From Myxococcales bacterium (lineage in GTDB: Bacteria; Myxococcota_A; UBA796; GCA-2862545): DNA of 64,000 nt. The notes under the pieces are model-generated. The model did no database searches. It saw only the letters and a program-made list of their open reading frames with translations, and was not told where the DNA came from. Where the stretch lies: NCBI GenBank assembly GCA_019634415.1, contig JAHQVJ010000140.1, forward strand, positions 16,850 to 80,849, given 5' to 3'. Positions 24,611-32,297 of the stretch are shown here, one piece after another. Numbering within the stretch: the first letter of the stretch is position 1; each line of letters opens with the position of its first letter. The position numbers and the translations under genes are program-made.

Positions 24611-25297
24611 TCAGGCCAGCGGGGGCAGCTTCGGATCCATCAGGGGGATGGTGAGCTGCTGCCCGACCTCGATCACGTCGGGGCTCGACAGGATCGACGT
24701 GTTCGCCTCGTAGATGGCCTTGTAGTGCTTCGCCTCGCCGTACCAGTGCTTGGAGATGGTACCCAGCGTCTCTCCCGAGCTCACCGTGTGGACCGGTGGC
24801 TTGACGGGGGGGATGCGGAGGACCTGGCCCGGGTAGATCTCGTCGGGGTGCTCCAGCATGGGCTGGTTGGCCTCGAAGATCACGTCGAACAGCCGGATCA
24901 CGCCGTAGTAGGTGCCGGCGATCTCGGAGAGGCTGTCGCCCTTGACCACGGTGTGGTGCAGCGACGGCGGCTCGGGCACGACGACCTCGATGTTGTCGTC
25001 GACCTGGGCCACGCCCTCGGTGTTGCCGGCGACCAGCACGGCCTTCTCGGCGTCCACCTGGGACGAGGCGGTGCCGCTTAGGGCCACCGTCTCCCCGTCG
25101 AAGGTCACGGCCAGGCTCTGGACGTCGACGTAGGACAGGATGGCGGCACGGATGTCCGCAGCCACGGCATCGTGGGCCGACGCAGCAGCGGCGGCCTCCT
25201 TGGCGGCGGCGATGGCCTCCTCGGCCTCAGCGGCCTTGCGGCCTCCGAACAGACCGATCTTGCGGCCGGCAGACTTCACGAACGAGAACAGACCCAT
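24611..25297 (-). CDS. Kbp/YgaU-like BON-LysM protein with a second LysM
   Basis: 228 residues. The start (MGLFSFVKSAGRKIGLFG) and domain order match E. coli Kbp (YgaU), a cytosolic potassium-binding protein of BON plus LysM. The BON domain lies at ~45-105 (VTFDGETVALSGTA, GVAQVDDNIEV) and the first LysM at ~112-160 (TVVKGDSLSEIAGTYYG ... PGQVLRIPP). Unlike Kbp it has an additional LysM at ~168-220 (VSSGETLGTISKHWYGEAKHYK) and an Ala/Glu helical insert at residues 20-45. No signal peptide is present. It is downstream of the DUF2780-like gene on the same strand with a 36-base gap, so they are likely one operon. Confidence 0.88.
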   Translation of the reverse strand: MGLFSFVKSAGRKIGLFGGRKAAEAEEAIAAAKEAAAAASAHDAVAADIRAAILSYVDVQSLAVTFDGETVALSGTASSQVDAEKAVLVAGNTEGVAQVDDNIEVVVPEPPSLHHTVVKGDSLSEIAGTYYGVIRLFDVIFEANQPMLEHPDEIYPGQVLRIPPVKPPVHTVSSGETLGTISKHWYGEAKHYKAIYEANTSILSSPDVIEVGQQLTIPLMDPKLPPLA

Positions 25298-25333
25298 GGG
25301 GTCCTCCTGAATGGATGGTGAGGATGGTGTGCG

Positions 25334-25873
25334 TCAGCCCTTGAGGATGCGGGACATCAGATCGCCCAGGCCGAAGCCCTCCGGCGTCTGGGCGCCCTCG
25401 GCACCTTGGGTGCGGATCAGGCCCATGAGCATGGGAGCGCCCTTCACGATTCGCTCGGTCCACTCGTCGCCGAGGCGGTTCTCGAGGAACTCCAGCACCA
25501 CGGGGGCCGCCATGGTGGCGTGCGAGGTGTCGAGGCCGAGCTTGTTCATCACGGCCACCAGCGTGGCCGTCTCCTGGGCGTCTTCCCCGAGGACGGCACC
25601 CACGAGCTCGTTGCCGAGGCCCGAGCCCGCCATCTTGGCCAGCGAGCCGAGCAGCCCGCCTCCGCCACTGTCTCCGTCGTCGGCGCCACCCTCCGACAGC
25701 ATCGACTGGGCGACCGACGCCCACTGATCGAGCTCGGGGACGGCTTGCTCGAGCTTGGCCGTCTCCTCGTCTGCCGACTCGTCCCGTGCGGCGCCGAGGA
25801 CGGCTCCTGCCAGAGCTTGGGCCTGGCGCGGGTCGAGGCCTAGCTGGCCCGACAGGCTTTCGATGATGTCCAA
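25334..25873 (-). CDS. DUF2780-like protein
   Basis: 179 residues if translation starts at TTG 25873, which is preceded by a near-perfect AGGAGG (25877-25882). The longer open frame to 25927 lacks such a site. The sequence begins DIIESLSGQLGLDPRQAQALAGAVLG and has a Gly-rich centre (GDSGGGGLLGSLAKMAG). It ends with FLENRLGDEWTERIVKGAPML and IRTQG, the pattern of the DUF2780/VcgC-like family of small helical proteins of unknown role. A 6+7 base interrupted inverted repeat lies directly upstream of the ribosome binding site and could control expression. It probably shares a transcript with the Kbp-like gene. Confidence 0.78.
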   Translation of the reverse strand: MDIIESLSGQLGLDPRQAQALAGAVLGAARDESADEETAKLEQAVPELDQWASVAQSMLSEGGADDGDSGGGGLLGSLAKMAGSGLGNELVGAVLGEDAQETATLVAVMNKLGLDTSHATMAAPVVLEFLENRLGDEWTERIVKGAPMLMGLIRTQGAEGAQTPEGFGLGDLMSRILKG

Positions 25874-25890
25874 GGGTCCTCCTGTTCCGT

Positions 25891-25928
25891 GGTGACAGGG
25901 TTGGAGGCGGAATTCCTCCAAGGTCACC
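25891..25928. repeat. Interrupted inverted repeat upstream of DUF2780-like gene
   Basis: GGTGAC (25891-25896) pairs with GTCACC (25923-25928), and inside it TTGGAGG (25901-25907) pairs with CCTCCAA (25915-25921) around the loop CGGAATT. On the minus strand this hairpin would sit about ten bases upstream of the ribosome binding site of the leftward gene, in a 214-base divergent gap otherwise without features. It could be an operator or a leader hairpin. There is no T-tract, so it is not a terminator. Confidence 0.5.
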
Positions 25929-26087
25929 GGGGAGCTATTCCAACAACCGGTGCCTCACCACGCCGATGTCACTCGTTCGTTTCTGTGCCGCTGTGGAATT
26001 TCAACGTGACAACCTGCGAAATCGCCATGAAATGGGCGTGGGGGGCTCGGCGTAGGTACCTTGCGACCAACGACAGGAGCCGAGTCC

Positions 26088-26498
26088 ATGGAACAGGAAG
26101 TGACCCAAGACGGGAAGATGTGGGCCCTCGTCTCCTACGGGAGCTTTTTCCTGGGCCTCCCTCTGGGCGTGATTCCCATGCTGCAGCGCGACGATCCCTA
26201 CGCGCTGCACCACGGGAAGATCGCCACCTCCGTGTGGCTGGTCACCATGCTGGTGATGGTGGGGTCCTTCGTGATCACCTTTCCCCTCGCGTTCTGCACG
26301 ATGGGGCTGTCCACCATCGTGACGGTGCCCCTGACCATGCTCTTCTTGTTGTGGCCGTTGGTGGTGACCGTCCACGGTATCGTGCTGACGCTCAACGGTG
26401 ACTGGAGCGAGCCCATCGGTGCCATGGGCCTCGGAGACCGCTTCTTCAGCTCCATCGACGTCAAGGACAGCCTGCCGGAGGACAGCTCCTCCGGGTGA
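26088..26498 (+). CDS. DUF4870 family membrane protein
   Basis: 136 residues from ATG 26088 (AGGAG 8 bases upstream). The start KMWALVSYGSFFLGLPLGVIPMLQRDDPYALHHGK is the DUF4870 signature, divided here between a membrane helix and the conserved charged HHGK turn. Three further hydrophobic segments follow (SVWLVTMLVMVGSFVITFPL, STIVTVPLTMLFLLWPLVV, HGIVLTL). The tail is acidic. The family (Tic20-like) has no established function in bacteria. The next gene starts 15 bases downstream and the two are likely one operon. Confidence 0.82.
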   Translation: MEQEVTQDGKMWALVSYGSFFLGLPLGVIPMLQRDDPYALHHGKIATSVWLVTMLVMVGSFVITFPLAFCTMGLSTIVTVPLTMLFLLWPLVVTVHGIVLTLNGDWSEPIGAMGLGDRFFSSIDVKDSLPEDSSSG

Positions 26499-26513
26499 TG
26501 CCTCGGAGGTGAC

Positions 26514-27806
26514 GTGCTCTTGCTCTTGTTCCCACTGATGCAGCCGACTGCGTGGGCCCAGGTGCCGGGGGCAGATCCCCTCGGCGTCACCTCCCAGCTG
26601 GCCAGCACCGACGTGGTCGTGACGGTGCACCGGGAGGGCCACGTCACCATCGAGGAGCGCCGCTGCCCGATCCGGGAACTGGTCGAGCGGATCGGTCCGC
26701 TGGTGGGCGAGGGTGGGCGCGTGCTCGTGGCGGCCGACAAGGAAGCGCCCTACCGCGTGATCTCCGCCGTCGCGAACGCAGCGGCGGAGGTGGGAGCCGA
26801 GGTGGCGTTGCTCGTGGACGACACGACCGATCCACCGCCGAGCGTGCTCTTCGCCACCAGCGAGGAGGTCGAGAACCTCGACGAGGTCTCTTTGGCCGAT
26901 CGCTCCCTCGCTCCGAAGCGCCATCGCTTTCCGCAGGATCCCTACGCCAACACGACCTCCTACACGGCGTACACCCTGGACTGGGGGGAGACCAAGATCG
27001 GCCTGGGATCCATCACCGTGGGGGTGCTGCCGGGGCTGCAGATCGGCACGGTGCCCGTCCTCGATGCCGTGGGGGTCTTCAACCTCTCGGCGAAGGCGAA
27101 CGTCTCGCGGGTCGGGCCCTTGGATGGCTCGGTGTTCGTGCAGTACTACTTCGTGCCCCTCACCTCGCTGGCGTCGTCCATCGGAGGGGACTCCTGGCTG
27201 ACGGGGTCGGACGGTCAGACCATCCCGGCGCGCGCGTCGTACCTGGGGGCTGGTGCGACTGCGTCGCTGCAGCTCACGGATCCGTGGTCCGTGCATGCGC
27301 AGCTGTACTGGGCTCGACCTTCCGTCAGCGGTGAGATCGCCTTCGACGATCTGCCCGAGGTGTTGTTGCCCGGGCTCTCGCTGCCTCAGACGCCGGAGGT
27401 CGGGCTGGCTGCCTCGGGTGATCTGGCGGTGATCAACCTGGCGACGGATGTGCGCTTCAACCGCCGGGACAGCATCTACGCTTGGGGGCGCTACGCGTTC
27501 TACGGCCGGGTGCGCGGAGTGACGAGGGGCACCATCGAGGGGCTCGAGGAGCTCGACGACGCGGACTTCATCGTGGCCTTCGGCGACGCCATCCCGCTGC
27601 GCGACAGCTACTCCTTCGCCGTGGGCTACCAGGCGTCCTTCGAGCACCTGGAGCTGCGCGTGGGGCTGGGCTGGTCGGCCGTGGACTGGGCTTGGCTGCT
27701 GCAGGCGTTCGAGGTCTCGTATCGATTCGGGGGCGCAAAGCGACGTGCGGAGCGCCGGATCCGACGGGGCTACCGCAACGAGCCCGCGGAGCGTGTGGTG
27801 CCCTGA
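26514..27806 (+). CDS. ExbD/TolR-like periplasmic domain fused to an outer-membrane barrel
   Basis: 430 residues from GTG 26514 (GGAGG 4 bases upstream). The cleavable-looking signal MLLLLFPLMQPTAWAQ replaces the usual ExbD membrane anchor. Residues ~33-105 (VVVTVHREGHVTIEE, CPIRELVERIGPLV, VLVAADKEAPYRVISAVANAAAEVGAEVALLVDD) match the periplasmic domain of ExbD/TolR in order and length. From ~135 the protein turns into Gly/aromatic amphipathic strands (ETKIGLGSITVGVLPGLQIG, VFVQYYFVPLTSLA, SYSFAVGYQASFEHLELRVGLGW) typical of an outer-membrane barrel and ends with basic residues after a YRFGG strand. The fusion suggests an outer-membrane protein that carries its own ExbD-like peptidoglycan- or partner-binding head. 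Boundaries are approximate. Confidence 0.75.
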   Translation: MLLLLFPLMQPTAWAQVPGADPLGVTSQLASTDVVVTVHREGHVTIEERRCPIRELVERIGPLVGEGGRVLVAADKEAPYRVISAVANAAAEVGAEVALLVDDTTDPPPSVLFATSEEVENLDEVSLADRSLAPKRHRFPQDPYANTTSYTAYTLDWGETKIGLGSITVGVLPGLQIGTVPVLDAVGVFNLSAKANVSRVGPLDGSVFVQYYFVPLTSLASSIGGDSWLTGSDGQTIPARASYLGAGATASLQLTDPWSVHAQLYWARPSVSGEIAFDDLPEVLLPGLSLPQTPEVGLAASGDLAVINLATDVRFNRRDSIYAWGRYAFYGRVRGVTRGTIEGLEELDDADFIVAFGDAIPLRDSYSFAVGYQASFEHLELRVGLGWSAVDWAWLLQAFEVSYRFGGAKRRAERRIRRGYRNEPAERVVP

Positions 27807-27870
27807 AGCCCCTCGCCCCTCGGCCCTCAACCTCATCGGCGTGAACACCGATGAGTTCGGCGGGGGCTGC

Positions 27871-29304
27871 ATGGTTCCGGAGCGCAAGCGGCAGAGCGGC
27901 GCACATCCCATCGCCCAAGGGGATCGTGTCGGATCGTATCAGGTGTCGGGGCTCGTCCTACGTGGGGACGACGTCGTCGTGAGGCTGGGGGAGGGGGCAT
28001 CCCTGCGGCTGGTGCCCGCACCGGATCAGACCAGTCACATGACGCTGCTACGCGACATCACGGCGTCGGGTGAGCGACCCCATCCCAACGTGGTGGCGCT
28101 GCGTGAGGCGATCCTGTTGGACGGGCAACTGGCCTTGGTGATGGATGCCGTCGACGGGCCCAGCCTCTCCATGCTGCTCGCGTCCCGCCCCCCGGAGCCG
28201 AGCCAGGTCGACGACATCGCGCGCCAGCTTCTCGGTGCGCTGGCCCACGCGCACGCAGCGGATCGGGTGCACGGTCAGCTGGCGCTGCGGCACGTGCTCC
28301 TCGAGGTGCGCGGCACCCGGGTCGTGGTCCGGTTGTCGGGGTTCGGCTTGGCCATCGCGCTGGAGTCGCTGAAGGCACACGACCTGTCGGTGGACGTGAC
28401 CGGCGCGGCTCGGATCCTCTACGAGCTGCTGGTGGGCCAGCCACCTCCGAGCCGTGCGAGCCGAGAGGAGCTGCGGGAGGCGATGGCCGAGGCTCCCGCA
28501 CGCATGCGGCACGCCATCATCGCCGCCCTCGATCCCGACGCCATGTTCAGGCCTCAGGACGCGGGGGAGCTGCTGGAGCTGTGGACCGACGAGACCACGG
28601 CGCCGAGCGGGGACTGGGACGCGGAGGGGGTGCAGATGCTGCTCGATCTGCAGCCTGCCATCGTCGACGCGCCCGCGCCCGCGGCCACGCCCCTGCCGTC
28701 GCGCCTGCAGCTCGTGCCGGTGCCGCCTTCGGAATCCCGCGCGACCCCGTCGCGCTACAATTCCATTGGGCCTTCGCCTTCGGCTGCGGGCCTTCCGGGC
28801 GGCTCGCAGGCCAAGCAGTCGGCCGTCGACGCGGTGCGTCCGTCGGCGCGATCCGCCTCTATGAGCCGATCGCCTTCGACGGATCCACCTCGCCCACGGC
28901 TCCCCGCGATCCGGCTGCCCCAGTCGACAGCGATGGTGTTGCTCGGTCTGGCCGTGATGGTGGCCGCCCCCGTGGTGGCCGTGGTGCTGGCCCTGTGGAG
29001 CGGTCCGGCTCCCGCCGAGGAGCAGGTCGCGGAGTCGGTGGAGCGACCCGCTGCGCTGGCTGCGCCGCGTCGTCGCCCCTCCGTGCCCAGCCCCGACACC
29101 GTGGTCCACGTCAGCGGTGCGCCAGGCGCGAAGCTGGTGGACCGGAGGGGGCAGAGCCACGAGCCCGGGGACGTCGCCCCTGGCAGCTACTGGCTGTACG
29201 CCTCCTTCGGCGGTCAGGCCCCCCAGCGCGTCATGCGGGTGACGGTGGAGCAAGGGCAGACGCTGAAGATCAGCTGCGACCCGGCCGCGGGTCGGTGCCA
29301 GTGA
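27871..29304 (+). CDS. Membrane pseudokinase with C-terminal CX6C module
   Basis: 477 residues from ATG 27871; an upstream GTG at 27841 is an alternative, and neither has a strong ribosome binding site. The first ~260 residues follow the Hanks kinase outline (PHPNVVALREAILLDGQLALVMDAVDGPSLSMLL; LLGALAHAHAADRVHG). The key residues are gone: no glycine loop, no ATP-binding lysine in place, HRD replaced by HGQ, and DFG replaced by SGF. A Ser/Pro linker leads to a membrane span (TAMVLLGLAVMVAAPVVAVVLALW). The C-terminal module has SGAPGAKLVDR, PGDVAPGSYWLYASF and C-DPAAGR-C, matching the other kinases. It should be a non-catalytic receptor or scaffold. Confidence 0.85.
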   Translation: MVPERKRQSGAHPIAQGDRVGSYQVSGLVLRGDDVVVRLGEGASLRLVPAPDQTSHMTLLRDITASGERPHPNVVALREAILLDGQLALVMDAVDGPSLSMLLASRPPEPSQVDDIARQLLGALAHAHAADRVHGQLALRHVLLEVRGTRVVVRLSGFGLAIALESLKAHDLSVDVTGAARILYELLVGQPPPSRASREELREAMAEAPARMRHAIIAALDPDAMFRPQDAGELLELWTDETTAPSGDWDAEGVQMLLDLQPAIVDAPAPAATPLPSRLQLVPVPPSESRATPSRYNSIGPSPSAAGLPGGSQAKQSAVDAVRPSARSASMSRSPSTDPPRPRLPAIRLPQSTAMVLLGLAVMVAAPVVAVVLALWSGPAPAEEQVAESVERPAALAAPRRRPSVPSPDTVVHVSGAPGAKLVDRRGQSHEPGDVAPGSYWLYASFGGQAPQRVMRVTVEQGQTLKISCDPAAGRCQ

Positions 29305-29361
29305 GCCTCCGGCGCGGCGTCGTCGCCGCCGGCTGCGGTCACACCGCCGTGTCCACATCGC

Positions 29362-29388
29362 TCAAGGGTCCCAGGAATGGACCGATGC
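29362..29388 (+). promoter_or_regulatory. Candidate sigma-28 (FliA) promoter for motA
   Basis: TCAAGGGT (29362-29369), an 11-base spacer and ACCGATGC (29381-29388) compare with the flagellar sigma-28 consensus TAAAGTTT-N11-GCCGATAA. The spacing is exact, three of the first four bases agree, and CCGAT of the -10 agrees. It lies 22 bases before the ATG of motA at the head of the flagellar cluster. The match is partial, so this is a candidate only. Confidence 0.38.
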
Positions 29389-29410
29389 GAGCACCAACAG
29401 GAGAGACCCC

Positions 29411-30175
29411 ATGGACTTGTCGACCGCAGGTGGATTCGTCGCGTGCTTCGGCCTCATTTTCACCGCCATCTTCCTCGGTGGGGCGGGCATGGGCGCCTAC
29501 ATCGATCCACCATCCGTCTTGATCGTCTGCGGCGGCACCGTCGCAGCGATCTTCATCGGGTTCCCGCCAGGCGACGTCATGAACGCGTTGAAGGCCCTCA
29601 AGGTGGCGTTCATGCCGCCCAAGCTGCAGCCCGTCGAGACGGTCAAGCAGCTCGAGGAGCTGTCGCAGCGCGCCCGCCGTGAGGGTCTGCTGTCGCTCGA
29701 GGAGGCAGCCGAGGCAGCCGAGGACGACTTCCTCCGTCGGGGGCTGCAGATGATGGTCGACGGTCACGAGCCGTCGGCCATCGAGAGCGTGCTGTTCGGC
29801 GAGATCGACAAGATCGAGACGCGGCACAAGAAGTCCATCGACATCTGGGACGGGGTCGGTGGCTACGCACCAGGCATGGGGCTGATCGGAACGCTGGTCG
29901 GACTGGTGCAGATGCTCCAGAACATGTCGGACCCGTCCTCCATTGGTCCCGCTATGGCCGTCGCCTTGCTCACGACGTTCTACGGCGCCATCCTCGCCAA
30001 CATCATCGGGATCCCCACCGCGAACAAGCTCAAGCAGCGCTCCAAGGAGGAGGTTGCCCACAAGGAGCTCATCGCCCAGGGGCTCATCTCCATCCTGGGT
30101 GGCGAGAACCCGCGGTTCATGGTGGAGCGTCTCAACACCACCCTGCCGCCCGCCCTGCGCGAAGAGGCGGCCTAG
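29411..30175 (+). CDS. motA: Flagellar motor stator protein MotA
   Basis: 254 residues from ATG 29411 with AGGAGA upstream. The length and sequence fit the short MotA/PomA class. The first two membrane helices lie in residues 5-50 (GGFVACFGLIFTAIFLGG; PSVLIVCGGTVAAIFIGFP). A cytoplasmic charged region follows with the Arg/Glu pair (RREGLLSLE) that contacts FliG, then helices three and four (MGLIGTLVGLVQMLQNM; MAVALLTTFYGAILANIIGIP) with the conserved Pro and Thr of the ion path. It forms the stator ring around MotB and converts ion flow to torque. It is the first gene of the flagellar cluster and abuts motB directly. Confidence 0.96.
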   Translation: MDLSTAGGFVACFGLIFTAIFLGGAGMGAYIDPPSVLIVCGGTVAAIFIGFPPGDVMNALKALKVAFMPPKLQPVETVKQLEELSQRARREGLLSLEEAAEAAEDDFLRRGLQMMVDGHEPSAIESVLFGEIDKIETRHKKSIDIWDGVGGYAPGMGLIGTLVGLVQMLQNMSDPSSIGPAMAVALLTTFYGAILANIIGIPTANKLKQRSKEEVAHKELIAQGLISILGGENPRFMVERLNTTLPPALREEAA

Positions 30176-30895
30176 ATGGGCCGCGCACGCAAGCAGGAGG
30201 AGGTCAAGGAGGGACTGCCCATGTGGATGGGCACCTTCTCCGACCTCGTGACCCTGATGATGGCCTTCTTCGTGATGCTCGTGGCGATGGCCAACTTCGA
30301 GGACACGTCCCGCATCGAGGCCGTGATCGAGTCCATCCACTCGGCGCTGGGCGTGGACGGCTTCGACAAGCGCCTGGTCGCCACCGCCAAGGAGGAGTCC
30401 TTCACCCCCGACGTGCGGCGCGACGACGCGATGCAGCCCATCATCGCCAAGCTTCGCCAGGCGATGGCCAAGCACATCTCCGACGACTTCGTGGCCATCA
30501 CCCAGAAGGAGCAGGAGCTACGACTGCGGCTCGACGGAGGCGTGTTCTTCCAGCCAGGGTCCGCCGCACTGCACCCCGCTGCCCTGGCGCTGCTGTCGGA
30601 TCTCGCCGGAACGTTCGCCACGCAGCCGGTGAACATCCGCGTGGAGGGGTTCGCGGACGGCTCGGGTACCGAGGAGGCCAACTGGGCCCTGTCGTCGGCT
30701 CGGGCCGTCGCGGTCGTGCTCGCGCTGCGGGAGAAGGGACCCATCGAAGGCACGCGCCTGGAGGCCGTCGCGCACGGAGCATTTCAGCCCAGTGCCGCTG
30801 CGACCGAATCAGCAGACTGGTCCCGCCGGGTGGAGATCGTCCTGCAGACCAACGACATGTCGGGCGCCCGCGCCGCGGGCCATTGGATGGAGTGA
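30176..30895 (+). CDS. motB: Flagellar motor stator protein MotB
   Basis: 239 residues; the ATG follows the motA stop codon without a gap. The single membrane helix MGTFSDLVTLMMAFFVMLVAM contains the ion-carrying aspartate (Asp23). The plug and linker region follow. The C-terminal OmpA-like peptidoglycan-binding domain (~130-235) includes VNIRVEGFADGSGTEEANWALSSARA and LEAVAHGAFQP, ending SRRVEIVL. It anchors the stator to peptidoglycan. The acidic residue and the PomA-like partner do not by themselves tell whether protons or sodium drive the motor. Confidence 0.95.
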   Translation: MGRARKQEEVKEGLPMWMGTFSDLVTLMMAFFVMLVAMANFEDTSRIEAVIESIHSALGVDGFDKRLVATAKEESFTPDVRRDDAMQPIIAKLRQAMAKHISDDFVAITQKEQELRLRLDGGVFFQPGSAALHPAALALLSDLAGTFATQPVNIRVEGFADGSGTEEANWALSSARAVAVVLALREKGPIEGTRLEAVAHGAFQPSAAATESADWSRRVEIVLQTNDMSGARAAGHWME

Positions 30896-30901
30896 TCGAG
30901 G

Positions 30902-31408
30902 ATGGCTGACGAGGAAGACAGCGAAGAGGGACTCGAGGAAGCGAAGGGCGGCACCAGCGTGGTGATGCTGGCTGGCGTGGGGATCGTCGGCTTTCTCCTC
31001 GGGGGCGGCGCTGGGTTCGGGGGCAGCATGTTCCTGGCGCCCGCAGAGGACTGCGAGACCGTCGAGATGGGCGAGGACGGGGAACCGGTGGAAGAGGTGC
31101 CCGTGGACACCCGTGCCGTTCATTCCCTGGATGGCTTCACCGTCAACCTCAGGGGAACCGGTGGAGGGCGTGTGCTGCGCATGGAGGTCCAGGTGGAGAT
31201 CAACGAGGATCAGGTACCCACCGTCGAGGAGCAGACCCCGCTGCTCCGCGATGCCGTGCTCACCTTGGCCTCGGACTACACCTACGCCGATCTGGAGGGG
31301 CTGGATGGCAAGATGCGGTTTCGAGACGAGCTGATGAACCGGTTGAACAGTGCCCTGCCCGAGCCCAGCGTGCGTCGGGTGCTGTTCACCAAGTTCGTGG
31401 TGCAGTAG
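30902..31408 (+). CDS. fliL: Flagellar basal body protein FliL
   Basis: 168 residues from ATG 30902. A charged cytoplasmic start (MADEEDSEEGLEEAKGG) is followed by one membrane helix (VVMLAGVGIVGFLLGGGAGFGG) and an acidic linker. The periplasmic FliL domain includes HSLDGFTVNL, GGRVLRMEVQVEI, TPLLRDAVLTLASDYT and the closing VRRVLFTKFVVQ. FliL surrounds the stator and stabilises it under load. Its place between motB and fliM is the common order. A GAGG-type ribosome binding site overlaps the intergenic six bases after motB. Confidence 0.93.
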   Translation: MADEEDSEEGLEEAKGGTSVVMLAGVGIVGFLLGGGAGFGGSMFLAPAEDCETVEMGEDGEPVEEVPVDTRAVHSLDGFTVNLRGTGGGRVLRMEVQVEINEDQVPTVEEQTPLLRDAVLTLASDYTYADLEGLDGKMRFRDELMNRLNSALPEPSVRRVLFTKFVVQ

Positions 31409-31409
31409 C

Positions 31410-32279
31410 GTGTCTCACGATCAGCTCTTGATGCAGCCGAACCAAGCCGATCTGGGCATGGTGGGCGACCTGGTGGACGCAGCGGTGCTGCGGCTGAAGT
31501 TGGCGCTGGTGAAGCGCTGTGGCGGAGATGTGCCCGTGCGTCCCGAGCGGCCGGCGATCCGGCGCCTCTCGGACGTGCTCCAGCCCACCGACGACCTGGC
31601 CCTGGGGGCCGCCGCGACGTTTCGGTTGGCCAACCGCTCGATCCGAGGACTGGTGATCCTGGACGTGCCCCTCGTGCAGCGCCTGGTGGGGTTGTTCCTG
31701 GGGGAGAATCCCGGCAACGACAGCAGCCCCGTCCGCAAGCTGACCCGCCTGGACCTGCAGATGGCGGGGTGGGTGTGTCAGGACTTGGTGGGTGCCTTCG
31801 TGAAGTCCAGCAGCATGCCTGGTCTCGGGTCGTCGGAGATCTCCCTCGTGCAAGCCAACGCGCGCTCCTTGCCTGGGCTTCCGTCGTCTCCCTCCGTGGT
31901 GGAGATCGAGTTCGAGCTGGGGCCCGAGGACGCGCCCTTCGGACGAGCCACCATCGCGTTTTCGCCCAAGGCCACCGGTGTGCTGTGGCCGGAGCGCAGC
32001 CAGGCGCCCAAGCGTCCTCGGCCGCCGCGTCGGGTGGAGCGGGTGCAGCACATCGAGGTGCCGGTGGTCGCCGAGGTCGCGCGGCGCCGGTACTCCATGG
32101 CCCAGCTCAAGGCGCTCCGTCCGGGGGACGTCATCGAGCTGGGCTCGTTGAGCTCCGTGCAGCTGCGCGTGGGTGGGCGGCGCGCGCTGGCGGGAGAGGC
32201 TGGGGAGCAGGCCGGTGTGCGGTGCGTGCGCATCACCGATCGACCTGGGGCTCAAGGAGCGCAGGGTCGAGACCGATAA
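31410..32279 (+). CDS. fliM: Flagellar switch protein FliM, short and divergent
   Basis: 289 residues from GTG 31410, which follows the fliL stop with one base between; ATG 31431 is an alternative. The C-terminal SpoA domain (RRRYSMAQLKALRPGDVIELGS ... VQLRVGGRRALAGEAGEQAGVRCVRI, split by one strand) and the central domain (LGAAATFRLANRSIRGLVILDVPLVQRLVGLFLG) identify FliM. It is shorter than usual and lacks the N-terminal LSQxEIDxLL-type peptide that binds phosphorylated CheY. A Pro/Arg-rich hinge precedes the SpoA domain. Gene position between fliL and fliN supports the call. Confidence 0.86.
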   Translation: MSHDQLLMQPNQADLGMVGDLVDAAVLRLKLALVKRCGGDVPVRPERPAIRRLSDVLQPTDDLALGAAATFRLANRSIRGLVILDVPLVQRLVGLFLGENPGNDSSPVRKLTRLDLQMAGWVCQDLVGAFVKSSSMPGLGSSEISLVQANARSLPGLPSSPSVVEIEFELGPEDAPFGRATIAFSPKATGVLWPERSQAPKRPRPPRRVERVQHIEVPVVAEVARRRYSMAQLKALRPGDVIELGSLSSVQLRVGGRRALAGEAGEQAGVRCVRITDRPGAQGAQGRDR

Positions 32280-32297
32280 GGCGGCACGGAGATCATC

